From assembly GCA_022385755.1 (NCBI GenBank), contig MU278365.1:186001-250000 (forward strand): a DNA stretch of 64,000 bases. The letters are read 5' to 3'. The DNA is from Trametopsis cervina (Eukaryota; Basidiomycota; Agaricomycetes; Polyporales; Irpicaceae). The notes beneath the pieces are model-generated. The model was given only the letters and a program-made list of their open reading frames with translations. It searched no databases and was not told the DNA's origin. Made by a program: the position numbers and the translations under genes. Shown here one piece after another: positions 46,374 to 58,746 of this stretch; position 1 is the first letter of the stretch, and every line of letters begins with the position of its first letter.

Positions 46374-48496
46374 ATGGCCGCACCCAAGACATTCACCGAT
46401 TTTGTTGATGCGAACGCGGACAAATTCATCAGCCGTCTCGGTGAAGCTGTTGCTATCCCAAGGTATGCAGATCTACCATAGAAAGTGAAAACTGCAGACT
46501 CAGACATCGGGGTGTACAGTATCAGCGGTGATGCATCCCGTCGCGAGGATGTAAAGAAGATGGCCGTCTGGCTCGAGACTGAGCTGAACAAGTTCGGTGT
46601 GAAGACAGAGGCCATCCCTCTGGGCACGCAGCAGATTGAGGGTCAAGTCTTGGATCTCCCTCCTGCAATCGTAGGCCGGATCGGGGACGATCCAAAGAAG
46701 AAGACGATCCTGGTATACGGACACTTTGATGTGCAACCCGTAAGTCCCCTCTAATGCGATTACTGCTTTCCAAATGGTCGTGTGCTTACCAGATCTGCGT
46801 GTAGGCCGCGGTCAGCGATGGATGGAATACCGATCCTTTCAAGCTTCACTTCGACAAGTCTACAGGGAAGATGTTCGGACGTGGCTCTACCGACGACAAA
46901 GGACCTATCATGGGTTGGCTGAACGTGCTGGAGGCACATCACACACTCGGCGCGCCCCTGCCAGTGAACATGCGGTTCTGCTTTGAAGGCATGGAGGAGA
47001 GTGGCAGCGAGGGTTTAGACGATTTTATTGCTGCAGAAGTAAAGAGGGGAGAGAAGAGCTGGTTCCACGGCGTTGACGCTGTCTGCATCGTGCGTATATT
47101 GGGTTCCAGACATTATCTGAGTGAACCTAATACTATAACCTCAGTCGGATAACTACTGGCTCAACGACCGCACCCCAGCTCTCACGTATGGTCTTCGCGG
47201 GATTGCTTACTTCAACATCATTATTTCTGGACCTGGTGCCGACTTGCACTCCGGAATTTTCGGTGGCACTGTCCACGAGCCCATGACTGCACTCATTGCT
47301 CTACTTGGCAAACTCGTCACACAGGATGGTCAGATCCTGATCCCAGGTGTGTATGACGGCATCAACGCGGCGGACGCAGACGAGCTGTGAGCGACCTACG
47401 CCAACGCCTCGTTGAACCGCTGACGAATACCGCTTCCACAGCGAGATCTACCGTGCGCTTGACTACTCTGTTGCTGACCTGGAATCTGCGGCGGGTGGAC
47501 GCATTGCTGTTTCGGATGACAAAGCCACAGTCATCATGGCACGCATGCGTAACCCATCCCTGTCAATCCACGGTATCGAGGGTGCGTTCTCTGGGGTCGG
47601 TGCAAAGACTGTCATTCCCGCGACAGTTGGTGGAAAGTTCAGCATACGGTCAGTTCTTGTTCTTTTGAAACGTATGCACCAAAACAGTACCTCATACATC
47701 GCCGCAGACTCGTACCACCCCAACAGCCCGATGACATCCGCGCGAAGGTCGAGGCGTACCTCGAGGCCGAGTTCGCCAAGCTCAACACGAAAGCGACGTT
47801 GAAGATCGAGTATCTCCATGGCGGTAAGGCCTGGGTTGCGGACCACAAGCATTGGAATTACGAAGCCGCTAAGAGAGCTACCGAGGTAAGAAAGTTCTCG
47901 ATGAGATGTCACCCGACATCTCGGTCATTTTTCTTTCTCCGTTTTCTCGGAACCGTGCCCTTGACATTTGATCTGACCATATGTTACTTTTGTAGGCGGT
48001 GTACCTCAGAAGCCCAGACTTCACGCGCGAAGGTTCGTCTATAAGCACCTCTATTTCCGTTGCATTTGCATCTGACGTGATGTTTTTCTCGATGCACGCG
48101 CATGCGCGTTCTTCACCTCGAAAAATTTCAACTCTCAGGCGGATCTATCCCCGTAACGCTGACTTTCGCGGAGAATTTGGGCGTGAACATCCTATTGTTA
48201 CCCATGGGGCGCGGTGATGACGGAGCGCAGTATGTCTCTTTCCATTGACTCTTCACTTCTCAGGAGGATGACACCGGAGAGTAACTGACCGGGTCTCGCT
48301 CTGATTTAGTTCAACAAACGAGAAGCTAGACGTGTCAAACTTCATTCAAGGTGTACGTGCTCCTTTGACAATCTTCCTTGTTCCGAGCCGTAATGAGTGT
48401 GGTTGAGCTGACGGAGATTGAAACCTTCTTTTTGGGTTTTAGACCAAGTTGTTGGGTTCCTACCTCTATGAAGTTGCCGAGATCGCAAAGGCATGA
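46374..48496 (+). CDS. DUG1: Cys-Gly metallodipeptidase / cytosolic nonspecific dipeptidase (M20 family)
   Basis: Zinc/manganese dipeptidase that cleaves Cys-Gly during glutathione recycling, cytosolic. Seen: [20 protein letters not shown] at the start of the catalytic part, [20 protein letters not shown] with the first metal His, and [20 protein letters not shown] with the bridging Asp. [17 protein letters not shown] carries the general-base and metal Glu pair, and [20 protein letters not shown] belongs to the lid domain. The C-terminal part spreads over several small exons: [18 protein letters not shown], then [18 protein letters not shown], then [15 protein letters not shown] glycine loop and [12 protein letters not shown]. 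It ends in [15 protein letters not shown] at 48496. Converges on the SUZ-domain gene. All M20 metal ligands I looked for are present. Confidence 0.94.
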
Positions 48497-48779
48497 GATG
48501 TCACAGCATGGCCTTGCGCGGGATTGTGCGGAACATGTAGAGATACAGTACATTCGCAACAGCCTTGGGCCGCGGTGTACAGTACGAAATGGCAAAGTAA
48601 CGCTAAAATACGATGTATCAGTAGCTGTCGAATCTATCATAGTCCATCGAAGCGAAGTGTGACAGAGGCACGATCTTGCCTAATTCAGGTACCCGACACG
48701 GCTGCAAAATCGTCATGCTTCACGCTGGATATGTGCTCCGTAAGGTGAACCGGTACGGGATTTGCAAGTTGCCTGTCTA

Positions 48780-49578
48780 TCAGTTGGGGGGTCGGACTAC
48801 CTGGGGCTTCCTAGTTTTCCTAAAACCATTCGCATTGCCAACCGTCGAAGAATCCGCCACCGTGTCCGGTCCTCGAGGGTTGCGGATGATCTTTGTACTG
48901 GCAGCCGCCGTTGGGGTAGCCGTCGGGTGGCTGGCAGACGATCCTGTGCGGGACGCTGACAATGTGGCTTGCTCATCCGAGACTACGGGGGACGACGCAG
49001 ACGCTGTCCCGAAGATGCGCTGTCTCGCAGCTTGGTAATTTGCTTCCCTATCCGCGAGCGACTTCTGCGAGGCGTCCGCAGGCGGTGCAGAAAGGTTGGA
49101 AGCTGAAGACGCCGAAGGGCGTTTCAAGATGCGGATGGACGGTTGGAATGCAGCTGGCGGTGGCGAGACAGCAGACGAGGAAGTTGCAGAAGGGGCTATG
49201 ACAAGCTGAGGCATCGGAGCTTTCGCATTTCTGTCGAGCATGGGGTCAGGACGTGAGCAAGGTTCCGGAGCACCGTTTGCAAAACGAGGGCGGAAGATGT
49301 AGCGGAAACATTGTCTCCGGGGGTGAATCGTACGGCGGGAGAAAAATGGGCGGTGCTGCACGACTTACGCATCTGACCACACCTTGTGAGGGTCTTCGTC
49401 CTCATCGTCCTCATCATCATCATCCCAATCGTCGCGTATGGGCTCATCTCGCTTCACAGGAGCAGATATCCGGGGCGCTGTCTTTGCGAGTGGACTCGTG
49501 AGAGTGTATCCAGCGGTTGGTATGCCTCGTACTCACTGAAGAATCATCCCAAGGATCAGACGGTCCCGCAACTGGCAT
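48780..49578 (-). CDS. SUZ-domain protein (RNA-associated)
   Basis: Three exons. ATG at 49576-49578 gives MPVAGPSDPWDDSS. An intron with GTGAGT donor joins TAPRISAPVKRDEPIRDDWD and a run of Asp/Glu (DDDDEDDEDEDPHKVWSDA), and a second intron of about 130 nt joins NAKAPMPQLVIAPSATSS. The SUZ motif follows: IRILKRPSASSASNL, then KSLADREANYQAARQRIFG, the hallmark of this RNA-binding/decay-linked domain. The rest is Ser/Thr/Pro-rich and ends NGFRKTRKPQVVRPPN at 48780. Length about 210 residues, comparable to small SZRD1-like proteins. Likely a cytoplasmic mRNA-linked protein; partner unknown. Confidence 0.8.
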
Positions 49579-52500
49579 CGCGATGCTGCCGAGCAGCGAA
49601 CAGGGGTGCAGTGCAGCGCAGAGATAACTTTAGCTTCCAGTCCGCAGGCAACGCACGCACAGGCACGTGGCTATCATCAGCGTGGCGGATAAGCGCTGCC
49701 TATTTCACCTGGACGCGTACTGTGCGTCGGTGCTTGCGATAACGAATTCGTTGGGCCAAGTACCGACGTGCTTCTTGAGCTCTCATGATCACCCCATATT
49801 TATGTTCGAACCCAAACCATCTGCATATCTTCGCAGCTATTTCAAAAATGTCCCTCAGAAGACCACTTTCAATAGTCACTTGGCATGTTGCCGTCCTGCA
49901 GAGATTCAAGCATCCTTTCTATCATCTCCAGGATCTGAAGCTTACCTCACTACGCAACAGGGTTTCATCTTTTCTGACGCTGGTTGCCAGCGATCGTCGC
50001 GCAAAATCGCCCCTGTCTGTCAGGTAGCCCTGAGGCGGGCGGGCGGCCTGGAGCAGAATGCAATCGGAACGTTCGCCGCCCCTGTCCTTTCGGGGCTGAA
50101 ATAGGGCCGTGTGCCAGCTTTTGATGGCCCCGTCAAGAATGCAGAGCTTCACGCCTTGCACCGTTCCCTGCAGCCAGTCTCCAGCCTGCAACATGCCACG
50201 TTAACGAGGGTACGATCGAGGATCAGCGCACCCTGATATTTCCATACGGTTAGCCGCACATATGGAATCTTACGTACCGCTGTAGCTGACTGCTGGCATT
50301 ATTCAGTATGCTTCCACCGTAGGCGGCTCTCTTCCGTACCTATCGATCATTTTGCAACCGACGCCTGGAGCGGTGGCAAATGCTCGAGAGGCCGATCCGC
50401 ACAGGATCGCAGCTCAAACCTTGCAATTATCTCAAATGCTGCTAGTGCCCCATGAGCAAATTAGCGTACGGTCGACAAACTACCGGTCTTGCTAAAGGCA
50501 AGTTTACGATCTGTGTTCCCGACAAATAAGCCGATGGCTCTCCCAAAACTCCCGCTCGTACAATCCAGAGGGCCCGCTGATAACTTTGACTTTCTTGTGC
50601 ACAGCCTACACTCTCCTTATCCTCGTTCCGTTTGCAAAGTACGAAACACGAATATATTCGGTAGCGCATATCTCCACCTCTCATTTCGAAGAGCGCGGCA
50701 GCTGGCGGTCCGCCCATGAACGCTGTTTGGTCGAGCCGCCTACGGAATGGATTTTAGGAATTTTGGCAGACTTGGAACCCTTCCTTCCTGATTTTGATGT
50801 TTAGGCGTACGCGATTTGAATGGCGAACAGAATGATGACCTTGTCGTGAGCCGCATCCCAACCACAGTCAATGCGTTCGCTTGCTCCTTGGTCAGCAAGC
50901 TCCCAATTACGGCAGCACATCAGCACTTTTTGTCAGGACGCGCACGGTTGCAAATACAGTATCTTTAGTTCCCCAACAACGCAACTTCTGTGAGTGGTAG
51001 TGCGAAATGCTGTGTCCGCTGACTTCGCTGTGTCTGTCCACAGGGATATGGGACAAGCGCTGTATGATCGAACAGAGTTTACAGGCCATATGTCTCGCGT
51101 GCGAACGGCCCCTCGGCATGGGAAGATGCAGCCAGATACAGCAACGGAGGCTAGTGGTTGGCATTGAACTTGATATCCTCTCGCCACCGTCAGAAAATCT
51201 GTTCAGACCACCAGGAGAGGCTCCTGTGCGCATCACAGGAGAAACAGCGGTGACGTAGGGATCTTTCCAAGTAAGCATGAAGTGGACGGGTTTTATGGTG
51301 ACGACAGACGGATGGCATCGGTTTAGACCCCATCAACGAGGATGGAACCGCAGCGCCGGAGCGTAGATACAGTCCAGGCCTAGAATAATCCGCCGACACC
51401 ATGATGCACCTCGCTCAACCTCGCTCCCGTGCGATACGGCTGGCTCCGACTACCTGAACTTTGAAGCCCTTTCGTTCTTCGTCTTTTCCACGCGATGCGA
51501 GCCGAGGGATCCTGTACTTTTGCGCGACATCCCCGCCGCACGAGTATTCCGACATTCACGGAATGCGGTGTAACATCCTGAACCCTCATAGCGCTAAGTA
51601 CTGCGTCGGGATTCCTTGGCGGCACCCGGAGCGATTGCACAGCTCAGTCTAGGGCGTCCAAGGGATCGATGCAGCACATGTAACATGTGTGCCTGATGCC
51701 GGTACGGGCGTACCGTAAAAATAAGTAGGGTGCGTATGACCCCCAGGCTCTGAGAATACTGACCGGATGGTGGTGCGGCGGGTTTCAAGCATGAAACTCT
51801 GAAGTCATTTGGACCGGGAAGATTCAGGTTAGTTTGTGGTGGGGAAAGAGGAATTTCATTTTGTCGACCATCGTGGCGACTAGACGCTACGATGATTCGA
51901 GAATTGTAATTACCGCATTTGGAAGTCTCAACATGCAAGTGCGCCAGGGTGCCGGGTCGAGATCAGTCGTCGGTGCCGTTAGACTCCTGCTAATTTGAAT
52001 TCTATCTGAGGAGTGATCATAATGGAATGCTGATGAGAAAAAGCTGGAACAAACATGGAACATCCGCTGACTGGCTCGTCCTCAAGGGGAATGATGCGCG
52101 ATGGTGTGTGGACGCTGCGAGGCTGCTGGCGGGAATCTAGCGGAATATGACGGCAAACTGGCCAGCCTCCGCGGCACGGTAGGGTCACCCGTTCCGCACA
52201 TGCCCGTTCAGCAGCATGTGGGTTTTTCTATCCATGCAATCTTCGTAGCTGCGCGGCGGTTGTGAAGTCGAAGCTTGTGTACCAACTGAACATGCTATCA
52301 TTGTACCAGCATTGTGTGCGATTTGGCATGTTGCCTCTGCGACGAGGGATACAGCACGGTGACATGCACGAAGCAGAGGTCAGCGGTCGTTGCCACCATC
52401 GATGTCGGGCCTCTACGGCTGGCAGTTTCTTGCGTGGGACTCCTAAAGGGGATATCCACCGGTCTGACTAACGTGCACCACCCATTCGAGAAAGCCTGCA

Positions 52501-53991
52501 GTCCTCTTGTCGTTGCTCTTACGCAACCGCAAGGCAGTGCTTGCTTACTTTCTTAGATTGGCGGTCGTGCCATCGGCCGGCCAAAAGCTAGTTTCGGAAC
52601 CACAGCAGCGGTAACAACGATCGATGTGGCTCTCATCTGTGAACGTGTCGACGGAAACCAAACTAATAAATAAGTACAGTAAAATCGGACTATACAATGC
52701 GGTGTTGTCCCTGGGGCCTGAAAGCATTCGAGACCCGCTCGCCAATGGCAAGCCAAGAGAGCCGACAACACGACCGGAGTGACAAGCTGCGACTGGGGAT
52801 GATCGACTGTTATCAACATGCCGGCTCTTAGACCACTCCTTCGAGTGCGCGTTCTGTTGCCAGCTGACCGGCCAATCCGTGATGAGCATTTCCAGGCTCT
52901 CTCGATAAGCGTCGAAATGCGGCGGTGAGTCTAGAGGCCCGTTATACGTGATGAATTCTAAAGGGCCTCCGTCAAGACCCTACAGTATCATGGTCTGAGA
53001 GAGAACCAAGGACGACCCTCCGCAAGGCCGCTAGGGACTCCGAGGACTTGAGAGAATCCCGCCTGAAGGTGTATTGAGTGCGGTCGGAGGCCCTGCTCGT
53101 GGGATGGGCTGGCCTGCAGGACCCTTGCTAAAGGCGCAGCATGTGCGGTGTTAAAGCCCGTGATTGATGCCAGAAGCTAGTTGTCATTGGGCCAATACAA
53201 ACAGGTCGTTTATTCTGGCCGCTGCTGTTGACAACAATTGTTGACTTCCATCTGCTGGGTGGCCACCGTCCTGAGAGCAAAGAGCCGGTTCTGGTTAGAG
53301 TCCCGCCTGGGACAGGGGACCACGTGAGCGTGACATAAGGCTGTCACTGCTGAGAAGCGGTCGCCAGAGGGTTGGGAATACTAAATGAGAATGTTCGGCC
53401 TGTGCCCTCTCTTGCTCGACGACGCACGCAGTCCTCATCAGCTCGACCTGTTGTCTCCGTCGACGGTGTTACACGCGGGAGCAGTTCGCGAGGTCTAGCG
53501 TAGATACACTGTCGAGGCACGGTGATCCGCAATCAGATCCAGGAGACGAAAGAAAGGAAACGAGTCCGCGAGGTCTGTCGTTCGAGCTCAGTCGGTTTCG
53601 AGCAGCATTTATCGTAATCTCAGCCCTATTATCCCTGCAAAGATCTCTTCATATTGTCACGATCACTTGGCCCCGCCGCTACGCAGTCACCACGCTACAA
53701 CGTTGGCTCAGAGCCCAGCCATACAGCGTCTCACCCCAACTTCCGGACACTAAAGCCGAGTCCATCTAAAATTTCAGTCCCTCTTTCCGGCCTTCGTAGC
53801 CTTCCTCATTAGCGGTTCGTATTCAAATTCAACCTCAGCAGCGATTCCTTCGTCACTAACTCCTCTTTCCGCTATTTCCTGCATCGTTCTTCACTTTTGC
53901 TTCCGCTGGATCGTCCGTCCGCCTTTAATTCTCGCTCCCCTTCCCCTTCTTTCCTAACCCCCCTCTTGCTCCTCGTCCTGGACTGCTGGCC
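49579..53991. other. 4.4-kb stretch without a supported gene, leader of Zn2Cys6 regulator at its end
   Basis: Largest gap in the window. Frames up to about 145 codons occur on both strands but none has a family motif, coherent splice sites or balanced residue use. The last 400 bases (53590-53991) are strongly pyrimidine-rich, typical of a fungal transcription start and long leader just before the ATG at 53992. The remainder could be a long regulatory region, a noncoding transcript or decayed sequence; I could not find inverted ends or target duplications that would mark a transposon. Confidence 0.5.
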
Positions 53992-55907
53992 ATGACCTAC
54001 CCTGACCCCAACTATCCGGACCGCCGTTATGCGTACCGCGAACGACCATATGGCACTGCTAGTCAGCCATCACAGCACCTCCCGTCCATTAACGTCAAGG
54101 TAGAGGACGTCGACGCCGTTCCCGGCCTCAGTCACTCTCAATATCATCAGCCCCCACTACCTTCGTACTACCGCTTCGGCAACAATACAGGCCCGAGCTC
54201 GATATCTAGCAACAGCACCCCGACCACTCCTGTTACCCCCTTCACCTTCATGTCCGGCGCTTGGCCCGGTTCCTCGTCATCTTCCCACTCGAACTCGATG
54301 TCTGGTCCTTCATTTCAGCAACAACAACAACAGCAATATCCCTCAAACCGCATGCCCAATGGCTATGTCATGCACAGTCCTATTGACCCCCATCCCCACC
54401 ATTCGCTGCAGTCGATGCAAGACGACTACGACGATGAGGACGACGGACAAGGGGATCTCGCCCCAGGTAGCCTGAACGGGTATGCGAGCTCAGGGGTGGA
54501 GGGGACGGGAAGTGGGATGCAGGGGTTGTCGAAAGCGGCGGAGAAGCAGATCCGGAGGCGAAGTAGCAAAGCGTGCGATCAGTGCAGGAAGTCGAAGTGC
54601 AAGTGCGAGAGGAGTAGTCAGCAGGATTCCTGCAAAAACTGCGTTCTCCTGGGTACCCGTACGTCTTCATTCAATGCTGCGCATTCCCCGATACGTGCGG
54701 GGCGCCCCTCACGTCACGGTAACTGACCCTGCCATCGCAGCATGCACTTTTCTCGGACCCTCACGAAAGCGTGGACCGCCGAAGGGGTACATTGACGCCA
54801 TCGAAGCGCGTTTGCATCAGACAGAGGCTCTGGTCGGGATCATGCTTGCGAGTAAGGACAGCCGCGCCAAGTCCTTGTTGGAAGATCTCAGCGAGGTGCG
54901 TACTGTTTTGCCGATGCCCGTTGGTCTATGTTCGTTCGATAGATGCTTTTGATGGTCGGGTCAAATGGGCTATCAATCGCAATTGGACTGATACCCTCAC
55001 TGCAGGATAAACTTGCGAAAGAAATTATCGACCGCGTCAACAACTCCCCATACGGTCACAAAGGCCGGAAGCGGGGCGGAGCTGCCTCTCGACCGAGGCC
55101 CAATTCATCTGAGCCCCGAGATGACCATGCACCGCCCGCCGCACAGTCCGCTCAGTGCGTTTCGAGTTTCTCTTGACACCGATATGTATCACAGCCTAAT
55201 GACGCGGTATTAGCCCGTCGAGTGAATGGCAAGATGCCGTCACTGCCCATCTCAACGCGCGGGCAGTGGAACGGAAAACCTTCCTCGGCAATGGTGAAAC
55301 GTTCGGAGATATTGCATCCTCCACCAAGGACTCTCCCAGCCTCAGCTACCCGCAAGTGCCCAACGGCAATAGCTCGAAAGAGCGTAACGGTCGCCCGACC
55401 CTTAGTGTCAACCCCCCATCTGGTATCTCCGGCGCGTCCGAACGGACGAAGAGAGTCGCTGAGTCTTCCGGTGAGGATACGGGCCCAGTCACTCGTCTAT
55501 CCGATGGTACAGTCTACCGACCTCAGGCGTTCGCCAACGTCGGACCGCCTAACGGTCATGGAAACTATTCCCTGGCCATGGACATCCCACAATCCGACTC
55601 CCCCACATTCTATCAGCCTTACTCTCGCTGGACGGCTGATGACAACATGCCTGCCATAAGCGGCGGCTTATCTACCTCAGTGCTCCCACACCAATACAGC
55701 ACAGGGCTTGTAGACGACCGCATCCAGCGGCATCCTGACAGGCATAACCGGTTCCCTCAGTACTGGAGCGACTATTCGTCGCTGGGTCAGATGGATCCGA
55801 CCTATGTGATGCCCGTCATCGGAGGCGAGATGGTCTCACCACCACCGGGGGATGCTCAGGGAGAGCAAATATATGTTCCTGATCAGTTCACAATATACAG
55901 TACGTAA
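53992..55907 (+). CDS. Zn(II)2Cys6 transcription factor
   Basis: Nuclear DNA-binding regulator. An N-terminal disordered region (Ser/Pro/Gln-rich with a Q run, FQQQQQQQYPS) precedes an acidic patch (DDYDDEDDGQGD). The binuclear zinc cluster lies about residues 190-230: RRSSKACDQCRKSKCKCE, then SCKNCVLLGTPCTF. The spacing is C-X2-C-X6-C-X8-C-X2-C-X6-C, exactly canonical, and appears only when the intron with donor GTACGT (just after 54658) is removed. The cluster is followed at once by the linker RKRGPPKGYIDAIEARLHQT and a short coiled coil (EALVGIMLASKDSRAKSLLE). The C-terminal half is disordered, includes SSGEDTGPVTRLSDGTVYRP and ends QGEQIYVPDQFTIYST. No fungal-specific middle homology domain is seen. 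Target genes are unknown. Confidence 0.9.
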
Positions 55908-56305
55908 ATGCGCACACCATACATGCTTGCAGGAGGCTGACTTGTGCTCGCCAGACAATATATCTCACAATAACTAATTCCGTCCGCTGCCTTGTTGTCT
56001 CCTATCGTCATATTGTTGTGTCCCTGCATAGTCAATGTAATCCGCCGCTTCGCTTTTCATTCCTAACCTCACATAAACTATCTTCTGTACTAGTTTCTTA
56101 TATCGCTGTTTGTAGCTTTATCATTAGTCGGAATCATAACTTGTCCCCCGGATCTGAGCAGCGGACTCGACGCGCGTTCATACGTATTTTCTGTAGTAAT
56201 TTGTTTTGACAGAACTAGAATAAATAAATTGACTACAACATCGAGTGCGAGACGTCCATTTGCGTAAGATGAATTGATCTACAAATTCTGTCACAAGTTG
56301 ATTCG

Positions 56306-58508
56306 CTAGTCCACATTCCCCCATGTAACGATCGGAAGTTCTATCGTTGCTTGAGGGACGTCATCGTCCGTACTTTGATACACAACGCCACAGCTTGGTA
56401 GACCTAAATCGTCCCAAACGCCCGCGGCTGCACGCTTTCTCTACTGGTGTAAGGCCGGGCAAAGCGAAAGAAGGATTAGTGCCCCATTAACTCCCCAGAA
56501 TAACGACGTAAGGTTTCTGGCCGATCATACCTCTGCTACAGTCTTTCTCATCTTGATGTATCGGTCCTCCAACATCTCCGAATCGAATGGAATATGCGTA
56601 AAGCTGTCATCGGGATACTCGCAGTTATCGCCCTGTAAGTCCGAGAGCGAATCAGATCTAGGAGAGGAAAGTAGCCTATTTTGTGCAGGGATAACACGCG
56701 GACCTCGAGGCCGACGGTCGGGAGTATCTGTTGAAGCAGAGTTAATGTCGGCGTGCTCGGTCCGTTGCAAGTAAGATCCGCGACTAGACAGAGCTCGATG
56801 GACCTTAAAAGGCGAGCCACGATGTTTTGGAGAGTATACGTGAACCTCCCGGCTGTTCTGCACCTTCATCGGCCGTTCATTGGACGGTACCTCGCGCATA
56901 AGTGATTTAGGAAAGTGTCGCGAAGTATTCCGGACCACTTTCCAAGCCAGAGGGTTGTCAGTTTCATAAGATAGTCGCCTGTGTGATAGCGTTTTCGCGG
57001 GGGCTGGGGGCAAGTACGATACTCGACGCCTCTTGGAATCTTGTGTAGCTTCGTCGCGAGTTATAGACGCGATGGGTAGACGGAACTTTCCAGAATTCTG
57101 CTCAGATCGATGAGGCTTTCTTTTCTCTCTCTGAGCTGGCGGCAACGTGGACCAAGCGGCGTCAGGTGAAGAAGGGCTATCATAGACATCCCTGGTAACT
57201 TGTGGACGAGGCCGCTCCGCCGTATTCGTCATAATGCTTTGGGGAATCATTGGTTCATCCATCGGAGATCCCTGATAGAAGTCTTGCGGCGAGGGTGCCA
57301 TAGAAGCCATTGGAGCGATAGAAGAGGAAATCTCAAGCGTAGTCCTAGGGCGTGGCTGTAAAGTCATGGCTGACGATACCAACTGTTCGTGAGACCAATC
57401 AGGTTGCTGTATGCGGTGCACTGGCTTATAATTTCCGTCATGTCGAGACGGAGCAATGATGGGGGATGAGAACGCTTGCCGAGCGACGAAGGGGCGTGTA
57501 GCTGATACCTCCCCAGTTGAACGGACCGGACTAGACATAGCAAAGTTACTGCGGGGCATGAACTGTCTATGTTTGATAGATAGTGCGCTCCGAGGCATAG
57601 AATCGCTGACAGCGGCAGTGTAGCTCTCTGATAATCATGTCAATGCCTCTACATTAGGGTCGAACCTCGGACTCGCATTGCTCACCAGTGAACCTGCCCA
57701 CTGGCGTTATGGAACGAAGGGGAGATTGTAAGACACCTTCGGCGCGGGTTCGACTGTTTTCCGACATTGATGCTAGCATATTCGAGATCGAGCCTTTGTG
57801 AGGGTGGAGATCAATATCCGGAGCGGGAATTGAATCGTGAGCACGAGTAGCTTGCAATAGTTGGTTAGTAGTGCGAGAATCAGAGGAGAAAGAGGGCGGA
57901 GATGAAGCAGGAGAGACAGGTATGATAGACCTTCCTATTGTAGGAGCTGTTGCGGTATCGGGTTTCGACGGTTGATAGACGCTCTCTTTGACAGACGAGC
58001 CTAGTTTCTTTCCAAGGCTCTGACTTCCTAGGTGGCTCGTAGGTTCATTATGTGAATTTTGTTTGCCCTGGAGAACATTGGTGAGCGGGCGATACGTAGG
58101 TTCTGGTGTAGACTCCGTCACAGCTCTGAATTTCTGTGCTTGTCGTCTGAAACCTTCGACCAGCTTTCCCTGAGGTGGTTTCCTAGAGCCCGACGGCGCA
58201 TATATAGGCTTGGAGTTGTCTAGGGCTCGAGCTGGCCTGATTGCTGCATTGACTTTAGCAATGGACCACGGATTGCTTTCAAATTTTGCATCGTCATGTC
58301 TTGAGGATAAATCTATTTGTTTCAGAAGCCTGGTATCTTCAGAACACAACTCCGGCAAGTTAGAAACCACTGGTTCAGCTGGTCGTCGGGACCGGGAAGA
58401 GCCAGGATCCAAGTCAGAGCCAGAATCAGAGTCAGAGCTACATCGGGGCAGAGTACGAAGATTATGGGACCAAAGTTGAGAGTTGTTTTCGCGCGAGGCT
58501 TGTTTCAT
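56306..58508 (-). CDS. Disordered protein of unknown function
   Basis: Three exons. The first starts at 58508 (MKQASRENNSQLWSHNLRTL; the in-frame Met at 58607 is less likely) and runs Ser/Pro-rich to VGRFT. An intron near 57600-57690 joins ESYTAAVSDSMPRSALSIKH. A second intron after KMRKTVAE (GTATGA donor) joins RKRAAAGVWDDLGLPSCGVV and ends IELPIVTWGNVD at 56306. The sequence is mostly disordered, with basic stretches (DSKRRRVSYLPPAPAKTLSH, a possible nuclear signal) and short conserved-looking ends (SFTHIPFDSEMLEDRYIKMR). The start is divergent from the next gene with only 238 bp between. No domain recognised; a nuclear or cell-cycle role would be a guess. Confidence 0.7.
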
Positions 58509-58746
58509 TGTCGTGGCAGCATGGGCGTGAAGGTACAAGGGTCGATTATGACGAGATTGATTGGAAGTCAATTGTGGGCAGTCAAGCGCCCACGCAGCTC
58601 TCACCATTCTTCCTGCTTTTGTGGCTCAAGCTCCCGCTATTTCTTTGGCCTCACCAGAGGGGATGTGAGCGCATTGAACTGCTTTCTTTAGAGTACTACA
58701 ATACTCATATTCCTTGTATCCAGCGTAACTGAGCCTTGCACGTACA
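58509..58746. promoter_or_regulatory. Compact divergent promoter region
   Basis: 238 bp between the start of the disordered protein (-) and that of the ubiquitin-protease-like protein (+). Must hold both promoters; no specific motif identified. Confidence 0.5.

Noticed and set aside
49667..50194. 145-codon + frame and 90-codon - frame in the large gap
   Set aside because: Neither has a recognisable domain, and both have poor start contexts.
53080..53600. Possible tRNA or small RNA in the G/C-rich stretch before the regulator gene
   Set aside because: No cloverleaf with matching A and B boxes could be drawn; the sequence reads as leader or promoter DNA.
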